A stretch of DNA of 64,000 bases from Parabacteroides goldsteinii. Lineage in GTDB: Bacteria > Bacteroidota > Bacteroidia > Bacteroidales > Tannerellaceae. The stretch's first letter is position 1, and each line of letters opens with the position of its first letter. Shown here piece by piece: positions 27,996-36,715 of the stretch. The stretch is taken from assembly GCF_015550595.1 (NCBI RefSeq), contig NZ_JADNBB010000008.1:124001-188000 (forward strand), written 5' to 3'. The position numbers and the translations under genes were made by a program. Under the pieces are notes generated by a model, which did no database searches, had not been told where the DNA came from, and saw nothing but the letters and a program-made list of their open reading frames with translations.

Positions 27996-28610
27996 TCAGA
28001 CTTTCTTTATATCGTTCAGTTCGACCAGTTTATTCACAATGGCATACACCGTCAGGCCGCTGGCACTGTGCACCTGCAGTTTCCGGGCAATATTCCGGCG
28101 GTGGGTAATCACGGTGTGGGTAGAAAGATACAAGCGATCGGCGATTTCCCGGTTCGTCATGCCTTTGACAACACAGACAACGATTTCTTTTTCCCTCGAA
28201 CTGAGTGTCTGCTGTTCTTCCTCCTCTTCTTGCGGCTCAGTAGATGCTTCTTCCGCATTCAGCCGTTCCAGCTTATGTTTCAGTTCGTCGGGACTGTCAT
28301 AAATATTGATCAGGTCGTCATAAGGGCGGAGCATGGCTTGATCGGTTGCCATGCAGGCAATAGCCAGGCATTTCATTTCGGAGCAGCCACACTCTTCTTT
28401 CAGATGCTGTATCCCGAAATAGCCGGGAAGTGAAGGGTTAATGATCAGTACTTCCGGTCGGTGCATGCGGAGGCTTTCCACCAGGCATTCAGCCGTAGCT
28501 ATTTCCGTCAGCTGGATATGCAATCCGGGCAACCGTTTCAGGATGGTGATCAATCCGCAACGGATAATGGAGGAAGGTTCTGCAACAGCTATTTTAAAGT
28601 TAGTGCTCAT
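27996..28610 (-). CDS. LuxR/NarL-type regulator with degenerate receiver (copy 1)
   Basis: The ATG at 28610 (MSTNFKIAVAEPSSIIRCG) is preferred over 28640, which would overlap the upstream gene; 204 residues. As in copy 2, the receiver has AEP instead of the acidic pair and Asn at the phospho-acceptor site (VLIINPSLPGYF), while the LuxR helix-turn-helix is intact. An acidic linker (EEASTEPQEEEEEQQ) separates the domains. It follows the hemerythrin-like gene by about 10 bases and ends the long heme/redox operon. Because the recognition helices of both copies look the same, the two may bind the same sites. Confidence 0.9.
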   Translation of the reverse strand: MSTNFKIAVAEPSSIIRCGLITILKRLPGLHIQLTEIATAECLVESLRMHRPEVLIINPSLPGYFGIQHLKEECGCSEMKCLAIACMATDQAMLRPYDDLINIYDSPDELKHKLERLNAEEASTEPQEEEEEQQTLSSREKEIVVCVVKGMTNREIADRLYLSTHTVITHRRNIARKLQVHSASGLTVYAIVNKLVELNDIKKV

Positions 28611-28620
28611 AAAGCAACGG

Positions 28621-29313
28621 TCATTTGATTGTTTTTTCAATTGCTAGTACAGCGGGAACGAAGAGGTAATCTTCTACCCGGTTATGAGAGGCCAAATCTT
28701 GTTCGGTGGCAAAGATGTCGAACAGGACACTGTTCAGCAGGTAATTGTCGGGTCCGGGATAGTATTTGAGCAGGATATTTTTGAGCTCCACGATCTTCAT
28801 CTCTATCTGGTCGTGTCGTTTGCGGAAGATACTGATATTGTATTTGGTATCTTTCACCCCTTCCAACAGGTTACGGACGTAAGGGAAGACGATCTTTTCT
28901 TCATACGACATGTGTTTATGGACTTCGTAAACATAATCGTCGAAGAATTTAGTGATAGCGAAAGCGATATCACTTGGGCAGCCGGTAATTGCTTCCGTCA
29001 GTTTGCGGCGGATATGAGGCAGCCGGAAATTCAGGAAATAATCGTGCGCATTATGCAGATAGGTGATCAGCGACCCGAGAGAAAGGCAGTTGTTGATCTC
29101 GTTGATCGTGCCTGAAATCTCTTCCGAGAGAAAATTGACAACGGTAAGGAACGTGCAGCAATCCACCTCGTTCAGCCGGCATACATCCTTGATGTTTTTC
29201 TCCCCGAATCCCAGGTCGATACCGAAGCGGCTCATTACGAGAACCATGGGATAGTTCTCGCAAATCAAGTCGCTCATCTTGTCTGTCTCTTTGTATTTTC
29301 CTTGTTTATACAT
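28621..29313 (-). CDS. Hemerythrin/RIC-like di-iron protein (copy 1)
   Basis: A 230-residue paralogue of the gene at 25898, with the same ScdA_N-like start and HHE bundle (YLHNAHDYFLNF, EVHKHMSYEEKIVFPYV, KRHDQIEMKIVELK, LASHNRVEDYLFVP). One visible difference is HNR for HNH near the C-terminus, which could affect a nearby ligand or only the surface. It lies 25 bases after the RidA-like gene and before the LuxR gene. It probably senses or repairs damage from NO or oxygen; the operon context with heme proteins supports a redox role (inference). Confidence 0.9.
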   Translation of the reverse strand: MYKQGKYKETDKMSDLICENYPMVLVMSRFGIDLGFGEKNIKDVCRLNEVDCCTFLTVVNFLSEEISGTINEINNCLSLGSLITYLHNAHDYFLNFRLPHIRRKLTEAITGCPSDIAFAITKFFDDYVYEVHKHMSYEEKIVFPYVRNLLEGVKDTKYNISIFRKRHDQIEMKIVELKNILLKYYPGPDNYLLNSVLFDIFATEQDLASHNRVEDYLFVPAVLAIEKTIK

Positions 29314-29338
29314 AGTTGTTGTATTTATGGTGTTTCAT

Positions 29339-30487
29339 TTATAAACAGGGGTATTGCGGAAGGTCTGCCGGAATAACGGCGATACATTCCGTTTCAATCA
29401 ACCATCCCGGACGACATACCGGTGCCAGTACGATCAGGTGCGGCATATCCGGGTAATGGGTGCGGATATAGCGGTTCACTTCCTCGTAATCTGCCGGATC
29501 GCGGAGATAGACGATAGCCTGCATGATATCGGCAACGGAAGCTCCGGCCTCCTGCAACAGGACGCTGATGTTTTCCATCATCCGTTCAGTCTGTTTCAAT
29601 ATATCTCCGGGGTGAACGATCTCTCCCCGGTTGTCGATACTGGCTGTTCCCGACAGGAATATCTGTTTCCTGTCACCGTACGAAACGGCTGTACCCCGTT
29701 CAAAAGTGACGCCATATTCATAGGTCGGATTTAAATGGGTAGGGGCATAGAGGAATTGTATCTGTTCCGGTTGCAGACCGTCTACTGTATAGGCATCCAT
29801 CTGCACCAGCACTTCCGGGTCGGCGTGACGGCCTTCTATCCCGGTGCTGGTTATATAATGTGTTTTCTCCGTCAGGTTCTGGGTGATGAAAACTTCCTTG
29901 CGGGCTTTTACGACACCTGCATAGTTTACATCTACGTTCTGTACGAAGAACCAGGTACGGATGCAGTCGGCAGCCAGCGTACAATGCTGTTCGGTCAGTT
30001 GCAACACATAATCGTTCAATAACAGGCGGGTCTGGTATTCTGAGTTGGCCGCCTTGTTGTGTGCACCGCCGGTCCAGAGGTGTCGATACTTATTATGAGA
30101 TGCTTCGAACATACCGGAATTGTAGGTTTCCGTAGTCATATCAGTTTGCATATAAGCCCATAGTGCTATTTTAGTACCGTTTAGCGGAGCTTGTTGTACA
30201 ATCGATAATGCACAAAACGGGTTTTCGCATTCCCGTTCCATCAACCGTTCCGTCTGATTCGCCGCATCACTCAGGAAATATCGGCGGAATATAGCGACGG
30301 CTTTACCGGCTTCTTCTTTTGTTACAGTTTCATATGCTTTTTCTAATTTATCCAATTGTTCGGTAAAAGGCAATGAAGGGGTGGTAACGGAAAATAGTAT
30401 ATGATATTCCGTCACCCCTCCCTTGCCTTTAAAAGAACAAATTTGAGCGTGAATGAAGTCTTGTTCGTATGTTTTTGTGAGAATCAT
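29339..30487 (-). CDS. RidA-like protein with extended N-terminal domain (copy 1)
   Basis: The ATG at 30487 overlaps the stop of the upstream heme-protein gene as ATGA, which fixes the start and shows translational coupling; 382 residues. The C-terminal RidA domain has IFLSGTASIDNRGEIVHPGD, IMQAIVYLRDP and CRPGWLIETECIAVIP. The N-terminal 250 residues are shared with copy 2 at 26742 and contain LSIVQQAPLNGTKIALWA and RTWFFVQNVDVNYAGVVKARKEVF. The layout recalls FkbO/Hyg5-type chorismatase-like proteins. The function is uncertain, but coupling to a c-type heme protein is unusual for a Rid protein. Confidence 0.85.
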   Translation of the reverse strand: MILTKTYEQDFIHAQICSFKGKGGVTEYHILFSVTTPSLPFTEQLDKLEKAYETVTKEEAGKAVAIFRRYFLSDAANQTERLMERECENPFCALSIVQQAPLNGTKIALWAYMQTDMTTETYNSGMFEASHNKYRHLWTGGAHNKAANSEYQTRLLLNDYVLQLTEQHCTLAADCIRTWFFVQNVDVNYAGVVKARKEVFITQNLTEKTHYITSTGIEGRHADPEVLVQMDAYTVDGLQPEQIQFLYAPTHLNPTYEYGVTFERGTAVSYGDRKQIFLSGTASIDNRGEIVHPGDILKQTERMMENISVLLQEAGASVADIMQAIVYLRDPADYEEVNRYIRTHYPDMPHLIVLAPVCRPGWLIETECIAVIPADLPQYPCL

Positions 30488-31188
30488 TCTTTGGCACCTC
30501 CTTCTATCCAACTTTCTAATAACGAGATTTTTATAGGTACAGCCGATAAGATATCGCTGTGGTCATGTCGGGTAATATTTTCCGAAAGAATATCCAGGAT
30601 AAAACTATTATCCGGATCACCCGGCGTTACTAACATTTTTCCTTCTTCTGATAGGTCGGCTTCTACATTTACCAGGGCCTTGTAGCTTTTCCCATCTGTC
30701 AGGAAAAGTCCGGCTGCTGCGGATGTGCTGGTCCCGTGACAAGCAATACAGTGGGTGTCGAAAACTGTTTCCTGAATACAATTGAACATACTTGCATTTA
30801 CAGTTCCTACATTCATGAAAATAGTATCCTGCTGTGCTGTGAAGTCTGCTTCATAGAATGTAGTAACACGTTTTCTTAATGAGTTGATAACGCACAACTC
30901 AATCTTTTCCACCTCTTCGGGAATGCCTGATAAGGTAACGCTTACAGCTTCTCCCTCGGTTTCTGGTGCTGGAATCCCTTTGGAAATGACGGCATAATCA
31001 CTTTCACCGAAACCTGCCACAACCACACTGTATCCACTCGGCCACTTATCTGTACCGCTGATATTGGTCGTTATTTTCAATATGCTCCCTTCTGCGTCGA
31101 TATGATTGTCGCTATATATTTTGCCGTCGTCACAAGAGGTAAATCCAAGCATCAATACTAATATTGTTGAAAGAATCTCTTTTCTCAT
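30484..31188 (-). CDS. Mono-heme c-type lipoprotein
   Basis: The ATG at 31188 (MRKEILSTILVLMLGF) starts a lipoprotein signal with Cys in FTSCDDG; an upstream start at 31281 would overlap the porin gene. The protein has 234 residues. A beta-rich first half is followed by one c-type heme motif, CIACH, in VFDTHCIACHGTSTSAAAGLFL, with a cytochrome-like tail (VTPGDPDNSFI, LLESWIEGG). It likely carries electrons in the periplasm together with the di-heme oxidoreductase two genes upstream. Its stop overlaps the RidA-like start. Confidence 0.85.
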   Translation of the reverse strand: MRKEILSTILVLMLGFTSCDDGKIYSDNHIDAEGSILKITTNISGTDKWPSGYSVVVAGFGESDYAVISKGIPAPETEGEAVSVTLSGIPEEVEKIELCVINSLRKRVTTFYEADFTAQQDTIFMNVGTVNASMFNCIQETVFDTHCIACHGTSTSAAAGLFLTDGKSYKALVNVEADLSEEGKMLVTPGDPDNSFILDILSENITRHDHSDILSAVPIKISLLESWIEGGAKE

Positions 31189-31198
31189 CTTCTTTTCA

Positions 31199-32413
31199 TT
31201 AGAATGTATATTGAAGTAAGACTGTTCCTGAATGCATAGCAAGTCCGAGATCGTCATTGTCACGGTCGAGTTGCGTATCATGCCCCGTGCGTCCGATAAA
31301 CTGATACATGGCCTGTAGTTTCAGGTTACAACCTTTGAAGAAATAATTGACACCTACAGCCGGCATATTCAGGAATCCGTTCGTGTCAAGTCCATTACGG
31401 TTCATGAAGTCATAACGAGCTGTAGCCTGCAAGCGGTTGGTTACGAAATAACCTCCCTGCACGTATCCTCCCAGGTAATTATAACTTTCGTCTATTTTCT
31501 GACGTTTGGTAAATCCTACATTCATATAATATATTTCAGCACCGAGATACAGGCGGTTCTTCAACATGGCAAATTCTGCGCCAGCCCGGTAGTCGTTCGT
31601 ACTTTCGTTTTCGCTCTCTACATTAAGAGACGTTGATAGGCCGAACAACATTTTATCTTCATTCAAAATATTTGGATTTCCCTGTGTAGCCGGCATAACT
31701 CCTTTCGGCATATAGGTAAGGCGTCCGGCATAAAGTAAGGAAGGAATATGCCAGTCGTCGCTGAATGTCTTGGAAGCCACATTGACGGAACTTCCCGTAC
31801 CATTGAATATACCTACTTCATAGCCGAACTTCTCTTTTACAAGACCGTGGATCTCGACACCGAGGTCAAATCCGGTTCCGATATTGGGAGTAACAGCATT
31901 CAAAGAATGCGGGAGGATGACCGGAGCTGTGAGTGATACTGGCATTACCGGCATTAAAGTTTCTCCCAATGTAGTCAGATAAGCATGTGTAAACGGTGTT
32001 TTGAATTTACCGACACGTATGGCAAACTGTTTTTTTAACTGAACATCGAACCATGCTTGCTGAAGAAGTGCACCTCCGGAAGCCGCCGCATTGATTGAAA
32101 GGTTGAATGTAACCATATTGAATGCTTTTCCGGTAAATCCCAGGATTGCATAGGGAATAGAAAAGCCGGAGTTGGCAATATTGTCCTGATTATAAGCTGG
32201 GTCCAATCCTTCATCATCATAATAATTGAGATTGGCGGCTGTTTGTACTAAGAGATAGGGTTTGAATATGAAATCTCCTTTTTTAGTCCCGATTGTGAAC
32301 CCTTCTTTACCAGCTAACGATACGATTCCATTTTCCATATCGTTTTCGTGTTGTGCGATAGCTGCTAAAGGGAGGAATAATAATATGGTGATAACTGCTA
32401 TTATTTGTTTCAT
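31199..32413 (-). CDS. OprP/O-type porin-like outer-membrane protein
   Basis: A 404-residue protein with a signal peptide (ending AIAQ). The barrel pattern is that of the OprP/O group: FKPYLLVQTAANLNYYDDEG near the start, VGKFKTPF in the middle and a final YTF. It sits between the di-heme oxidoreductase gene (30 bases upstream) and the mono-heme lipoprotein gene (10 bases downstream). It may let a small substrate or metal reach the heme proteins. I cannot tell its specificity. Confidence 0.82.
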   Translation of the reverse strand: MKQIIAVITILLFLPLAAIAQHENDMENGIVSLAGKEGFTIGTKKGDFIFKPYLLVQTAANLNYYDDEGLDPAYNQDNIANSGFSIPYAILGFTGKAFNMVTFNLSINAAASGGALLQQAWFDVQLKKQFAIRVGKFKTPFTHAYLTTLGETLMPVMPVSLTAPVILPHSLNAVTPNIGTGFDLGVEIHGLVKEKFGYEVGIFNGTGSSVNVASKTFSDDWHIPSLLYAGRLTYMPKGVMPATQGNPNILNEDKMLFGLSTSLNVESENESTNDYRAGAEFAMLKNRLYLGAEIYYMNVGFTKRQKIDESYNYLGGYVQGGYFVTNRLQATARYDFMNRNGLDTNGFLNMPAVGVNYFFKGCNLKLQAMYQFIGRTGHDTQLDRDNDDLGLAMHSGTVLLQYTF

Positions 32414-32443
32414 AATTGTACAACTATTATTCTTACAAGTGTG

Positions 32444-33868
32444 TTAAAGTGAATTTAAAAATGCGATCACTGCGTCGCGATCTTCTTTACTCATTTTCTT
32501 GAATAGATTTTTAGATGCTTCTCCTTCTCCTCCGTGCCACATGATGGCTTCTACCAGATTACGTGCACGTCCGTCATGAAGGAAATAAGTATGTCCGTTG
32601 ACTTTCTCCTGAAGCCCGATACCCCATAGCGGAGTAGTACGCCATTCGTTTCCTCGGGCTAGTCCGCTGACATAATTATCATTTAGCCCGACTCCCATTA
32701 TTTCCGATCCCATATCGTGCAACAGATAGTCGGAGTAAGGATGGATTGTTTGTCCTCCCAGCCAGGGCAGTTGCGTATTGTTCAATAAAACGGAACCGCG
32801 TGCACGTGTGTGCAATGTGGTAACGTGGCATAAATGACATTTAGCTTCGTAGAATTTTTGCTCTCCCAGGATTACTTTCGGATCGTTTACATTTCTCCGC
32901 GCGGGAACTCCCAAGCTTTGCATATAGAGATCCACGTCTTCCATGTCTTTGGTCGAAATATCCAACTGGGCGTAGGATAATCCCATCATACTTCCCTGGT
33001 TGACTTGTATTTGTCCTTCGCATATCTCTTCCGGGTAACGGCTGTTGGTTACCCCCATATCGCTGGAGAAACCCAGTTCGACAGTCAGGTCGGCATGTTG
33101 TGCTTTATTGCCGGATACTCCCAGGCTCATGACACCTCTCTCGGAGATATAATTGCAACGTCCGCTGATACCATATTCCGGGTAATTGCTCTTGGCAGCT
33201 AAAGCTTCTATCTCTTTAGGGTCGAGTGCCATCATTTGTCCCATACCGACATGGCGTAAAGGTATACGTACTGTACAGAAAAGATCCTGTGGAGCAATGC
33301 TGTCGGCATACCATTCTGTGATTGTATATTCAGGTTTGCATAATTCGTAAGTCTCTCCGTCGGGAAAAGAGAATGTTTCGGAAATATATTTTACAGAGAG
33401 TTTACCTTCCGGTTTGACACCGTAAATCGCCTGGTCATGAAGTACCCGGCCATAATCCCGGAAAAAGGCACCGTTCTTTCGTGAGATATAGATCAGCATC
33501 GAAGAGAAACCATAATTACCGGAACCTCCTTCGCTCCATAAGGTAGGGCGTGTGCGTCCGGCATTACGGTGGCAACTGCCGCAGGAATATCCGGCATAGA
33601 CTGGTCCCAGACCGCCTCCGGTTCCGTTACTGCTTGTTCGTACATCATCATATAATCCGTCTCCACTGGTAAATCGTTTCAACAAATCGCCTGTCACCCA
33701 ATTAGCATTAGAGTCGTATGCAACCGATGAATTGAGGAAGGTGGTGGAAGTCCCTGCCGATAACACGTATCCGTTAGGAACTTCTATATCATCCATTTCT
33801 ATGCCATCTTCGCATGAACAGATGGAAAACAGTGAAAATAGAAATAAAAACAGATTCAGTTGTTTCAT
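32444..33868 (-). CDS. Di-heme oxidoreductase family lipoprotein (DUF1111-like)
   Basis: A 474-residue lipoprotein (SICSCEDG). It has two c-type heme motifs, CGSCH at residues 96-100 and CHLCH at about 342-346, and the family tail WRTTPLWGIGL and FLHDGRARNLVEAIMWHGGEG. This is the di-heme oxidoreductase (putative thiol oxidoreductase) family, whose members often lie next to imelysin genes in iron-regulated clusters, as here. It probably acts in the periplasm or at the outer membrane. The physiological substrate of the family is not established. Confidence 0.9.
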   Translation of the reverse strand: MKQLNLFLFLFSLFSICSCEDGIEMDDIEVPNGYVLSAGTSTTFLNSSVAYDSNANWVTGDLLKRFTSGDGLYDDVRTSSNGTGGGLGPVYAGYSCGSCHRNAGRTRPTLWSEGGSGNYGFSSMLIYISRKNGAFFRDYGRVLHDQAIYGVKPEGKLSVKYISETFSFPDGETYELCKPEYTITEWYADSIAPQDLFCTVRIPLRHVGMGQMMALDPKEIEALAAKSNYPEYGISGRCNYISERGVMSLGVSGNKAQHADLTVELGFSSDMGVTNSRYPEEICEGQIQVNQGSMMGLSYAQLDISTKDMEDVDLYMQSLGVPARRNVNDPKVILGEQKFYEAKCHLCHVTTLHTRARGSVLLNNTQLPWLGGQTIHPYSDYLLHDMGSEIMGVGLNDNYVSGLARGNEWRTTPLWGIGLQEKVNGHTYFLHDGRARNLVEAIMWHGGEGEASKNLFKKMSKEDRDAVIAFLNSL

Positions 33869-33902
33869 GTTTGTTCTTTCTTAATTTGATTCGAGTGTTT
33901 GA

Positions 33903-33947
33903 AGCCTTGAAATGCCTGGCGAGGTTTTCACCGGGAACTTCAAGGCT
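33903..33947 (-). promoter_or_regulatory. Intercistronic hairpin
   Basis: AGCCTTGAA (33903-33911) and TTCAAGGCT (33939-33947) pair perfectly in the 112-base gap between the imelysin and di-heme genes. There is no long T-run after it on the - strand, so it may be an attenuator or an RNA processing or stability element. Confidence 0.5.
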
Positions 33948-33980
33948 CCAAAGTTATTGGCAAAAAATCGCCGAATACTT

Positions 33981-35135
33981 CTATTTTATTGTACGAGGTT
34001 CGCCATCTTTGAATAAAAGGTATTCAAGTGTGTGGAAACCACGAACATTTTGTGCTGCTGTAACAGCGTCTTCATCATCATCATCACCCCATTCCATGTC
34101 ATCGAAGTTTCCGGAATTCAGGATCTGAACGATCATGTCCTGATCCAAAGGCCAGCTATCCATATTCGGGTCAAGGCCTTCACTGTCTACCGGGCCGAAC
34201 AAGAAACCTTCGCTCTTTTCCCACGGTTCGCGGGCTGTCAACCATGCTGTACAGGCTTTTTCGAAGTTTGCATCGCTCGGACTGTTTTTGAATGTATTTA
34301 CAGCATCAAACAGTGCGCTGTTCTTTTCTGACAATGATTTGTAGGTTGGAAGAACTACTGCATCTACATATTGGTCGACGATAGCATCCAGTTTTGCATC
34401 GTATGAAGAAGCTCCGAACGTGTTCTGTACGTAAGTCTTCATTTCTGTCAACAGTGTTTCCAAATAGGAACAGGCCTCCATTGCTGCTTTAGATTCGTTG
34501 CTGTTGATGTTGTTCCGGAACGGTTGGGGGATGTCCTGTATTGCTTTTGCCGTATTAGTAATAGCCGCTTTCATTTTAGAGTCGCGGTCAGCATCGACAG
34601 AGGCGATCAGTGCAGACAAGGAGTTTGCGTTGATCGTTCCATCCAATGAACCATAATATGAATTTCGGATAGACCAGATATTATTCGTATAGTCATCGCG
34701 TGAGTGCCAGCTATACCAGGATTCTACGGCGTAAAGGGCTTCTTCTGTGTTTCCCTTTTGATAATGATCGTATGGTTCGCCAATCTTAGCCGTTCCGACT
34801 TCGTTGGCAATCTCTGCACATTTCTCAAAAATTTCCTGAATGCAGCTGATTGCGCTTGAATAAGTCGAGTTGTTATGGTTCTTGAATGTCTGTGCGTAAG
34901 CTTCTCCTCCTTTGTAGCTTACACTCCAGTATTCATAAAGGTTGGTTGCATCTTGCTTCAATAATTTAGCAACGTTATACATGTAGTTACCCCATGCTGC
35001 TGCATTTTCGCTTGTGTAATCAAGGCTTTTAGAATCCTCCTTTTTCGGTGTAGGATCGTCATTGTCTGAGCAAGCTCCCATAGAGAACACAAGGCTCAGC
35101 ATTAAAACTGCGTAATAGAAAAAATTCTTATTCAT
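33981..35135 (-). CDS. Imelysin family lipoprotein
   Basis: A 384-residue lipoprotein with Cys at FSMGACSDN. Two helical imelysin (peptidase M75) repeats are visible. The family GxHxxE motif is present near the C-terminus as RGFHTLEYLLF, with the companion DPNMDSWPLD. Imelysins are surface or periplasmic proteins tied to iron or heme uptake; despite the peptidase name most have no shown protease activity. The first gene of the operon (a porin) is 36 bases upstream and a di-heme oxidoreductase follows, a pairing seen in other iron-related loci. Confidence 0.9.
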   Translation of the reverse strand: MNKNFFYYAVLMLSLVFSMGACSDNDDPTPKKEDSKSLDYTSENAAAWGNYMYNVAKLLKQDATNLYEYWSVSYKGGEAYAQTFKNHNNSTYSSAISCIQEIFEKCAEIANEVGTAKIGEPYDHYQKGNTEEALYAVESWYSWHSRDDYTNNIWSIRNSYYGSLDGTINANSLSALIASVDADRDSKMKAAITNTAKAIQDIPQPFRNNINSNESKAAMEACSYLETLLTEMKTYVQNTFGASSYDAKLDAIVDQYVDAVVLPTYKSLSEKNSALFDAVNTFKNSPSDANFEKACTAWLTAREPWEKSEGFLFGPVDSEGLDPNMDSWPLDQDMIVQILNSGNFDDMEWGDDDDEDAVTAAQNVRGFHTLEYLLFKDGEPRTIK

Positions 35136-35171
35136 TTTGATAAGTATTTAATAATTATTGATTTTGTTTCT

Positions 35172-36500
35172 TTATTTGGTGAGGAACCATCCGATATACG
35201 CGATGGCCAGGCTGAATTCATTTTCATTGTTGTAGTTTCCTCCTCCAATTCTGCGTGTCGTATAATCGGCTTTAACAGCCAGATTAGGGAGAGGGTACCA
35301 GTTTGCACCGGCTGTCCACATGCCGACCTGACAACGTTTGTCCATGGTCTGTTTGCTTTCCCCTTTTTCCTGTGGATTGTAGTATTCGTAACGTACAAAA
35401 GGATAAATGACAGGAACCTTCTTATTGTCTTTCAGAATCGAACGAATATTTACCCCGACTTCACCACCATAGCTTACTGCATTTTTAGCAATCGGAGCCA
35501 AGCGGCTATAAGGGGATAAGTTCGACAGTTTCCTGTTAGCTTCGCTAAGTGCATACGAATTCCCCAGATTTCCGTAAATCAGGTTACCTCGTGCCGTTAT
35601 GAATTTATTGCGATACTGAAAGTCGGCGGAGTAAATGCGTACCGGAACTTTACCTATCTCCGAATAGGTCTGAGGTTTATCTGAATTGGATGCCGCGTTG
35701 GCACAATAATAGAAAGAACCGCCGACTCTCAGACCTGGTACTCCTTCGTAATTAAGTCTGCCTACATAGCCGGGAGATGTGAAGTTGTCTGTTTCAAATA
35801 CTCCCTGCTTGCCACTGGCGATCCAGGTGTTGCGGTCGAAACCATTAGCGTTTAACCCTGCAACAATAAGTGCTTTGTAACTGAAGCGAGTATAATTCCG
35901 TCCGAATGTTCCGAAGAATTCGATCCCGTTTTCATGCCATGTGGAAGGTAAAAGTGTCGTTTCCCCTTCTGGGCGGGAAGTTCCGAAAAAGTTAATCGGT
36001 TCATGATGCTCATTGGTTAATCCGAGAGGTACAATGAGGTGTCCGGCGCGGACATTAAAAGCCGGATGAATCAGCCGGGTGATATGAAATTGTTCCAAAG
36101 CGACTTCGCCGCCTTTTTCGATTTCAGTCTCATATTCTCCGTTTTCCGTATTTTCCAGCTCCATAGCAGTGCCGGTACCCCCGGCTTCAAACTCAATTTC
36201 AGCTCCTAGTATCCATTTGGAGTTAAATTTGTAGTCCATTGCCAATACAAAGCGTGGAATAGAAATAGAGTTACGATGATCTTTAGTATTACCTTTAGAT
36301 GTTCCGTTAAAGCGGTTGATACCATAATCCATAAAATTCGCAAGGATTTCACCATAACCGCCAAATCTAAATTTATCATAACCGCTGGCATAAATCTCTG
36401 CCGATTTTTCTGCCGCTGTCGGCTCTTCATTGCTCTCTGCGAAGGCTGTTGCACAAGATCCAAGTAGAGTGATAGCCAACAAATTTGTTAATTTTCTCAT
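35172..36500 (-). CDS. OprP/O-type porin-like protein, first gene of the heme/redox operon
   Basis: A 442-residue outer-membrane protein with a signal peptide (ending TAFAES). The barrel pattern includes FRFGGYGEILANFMDYGINRF, RAGHLIVPLGLTNEHHEP and a C-terminal LAIAYIGWFLTK. Its ATG lies about 20 bases downstream of a perfect consensus promoter, and it starts the minus-strand operon that runs at least to 27996. It resembles the porin at 31199 only in fold. The pairing with imelysin suggests uptake of iron or a heme-related compound (inference). Confidence 0.82.
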   Translation of the reverse strand: MRKLTNLLAITLLGSCATAFAESNEEPTAAEKSAEIYASGYDKFRFGGYGEILANFMDYGINRFNGTSKGNTKDHRNSISIPRFVLAMDYKFNSKWILGAEIEFEAGGTGTAMELENTENGEYETEIEKGGEVALEQFHITRLIHPAFNVRAGHLIVPLGLTNEHHEPINFFGTSRPEGETTLLPSTWHENGIEFFGTFGRNYTRFSYKALIVAGLNANGFDRNTWIASGKQGVFETDNFTSPGYVGRLNYEGVPGLRVGGSFYYCANAASNSDKPQTYSEIGKVPVRIYSADFQYRNKFITARGNLIYGNLGNSYALSEANRKLSNLSPYSRLAPIAKNAVSYGGEVGVNIRSILKDNKKVPVIYPFVRYEYYNPQEKGESKQTMDKRCQVGMWTAGANWYPLPNLAVKADYTTRRIGGGNYNNENEFSLAIAYIGWFLTK

Positions 36501-36519
36501 TGCCTTTTGTAATTTTTGG

Positions 36520-36550
36520 CAAAATTAGGGCGGTTAAAAAGTATGCGCAA
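36520..36550 (-). promoter_or_regulatory. Promoter of the porin/imelysin/heme operon with overlapping palindrome
   Basis: On the - strand: TTG at 36550-36548, a 20-base spacer, then TAATTTTG at 36527-36520. An imperfect palindrome TATGCGCAATCGCGTATA (36542-36559) covers the TTG and could be an operator. Confidence 0.72.
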
Positions 36551-36560
36551 TCGCGTATAG

Positions 36561-36597
36561 TAGGTATAAATTGCCCGATGTTACCTATTTGTAGGTA
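36561..36597. promoter_or_regulatory. TAGGTA boxes, including a perfect palindrome
   Basis: TAGGTAT at 36561 and the palindrome TACCTA-TTTG-TAGGTA at 36582-36597 lie just upstream of the operon promoter. The same TAGGTA box recurs at 36673, 36909 and 36942; two of these abut the -33 elements of the small-RNA promoters. A shared DNA-binding regulator is inferred. Confidence 0.5.
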
Positions 36598-36678
36598 TTG
36601 CATGGTGTTTTGCTGGAAAAATGCTGCAAAATCCCCATTAATGGTTAGAGATAAGTAAGTTTTACATATATATAGGTA

Positions 36679-36709
36679 TTGCGGGTACTTTTATATGACT
36701 TTACTTTTG
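36679..36709 (+). promoter_or_regulatory. Promoter of small-RNA candidate A
   Basis: TTG at 36679-36681, a 20-base spacer and TACTTTTG at 36702-36709 match the Bacteroidetes consensus exactly. A TAGGTA box overlaps the upstream edge. Confidence 0.75.
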
Positions 36710-36715
36710 CATCAT

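Noticed and set aside
25283-30487. Transposon-mediated origin of the duplicated cassette
   Set aside because: I see no transposase, insertion sequence or terminal repeats at the ends. The copies are too diverged to be recent.
36592-36625. Third small-RNA promoter at the first TAGGTATTG box
   Set aside because: There is no TAnnTTTG 19-21 bases downstream, and no matching hairpin or terminator follows.
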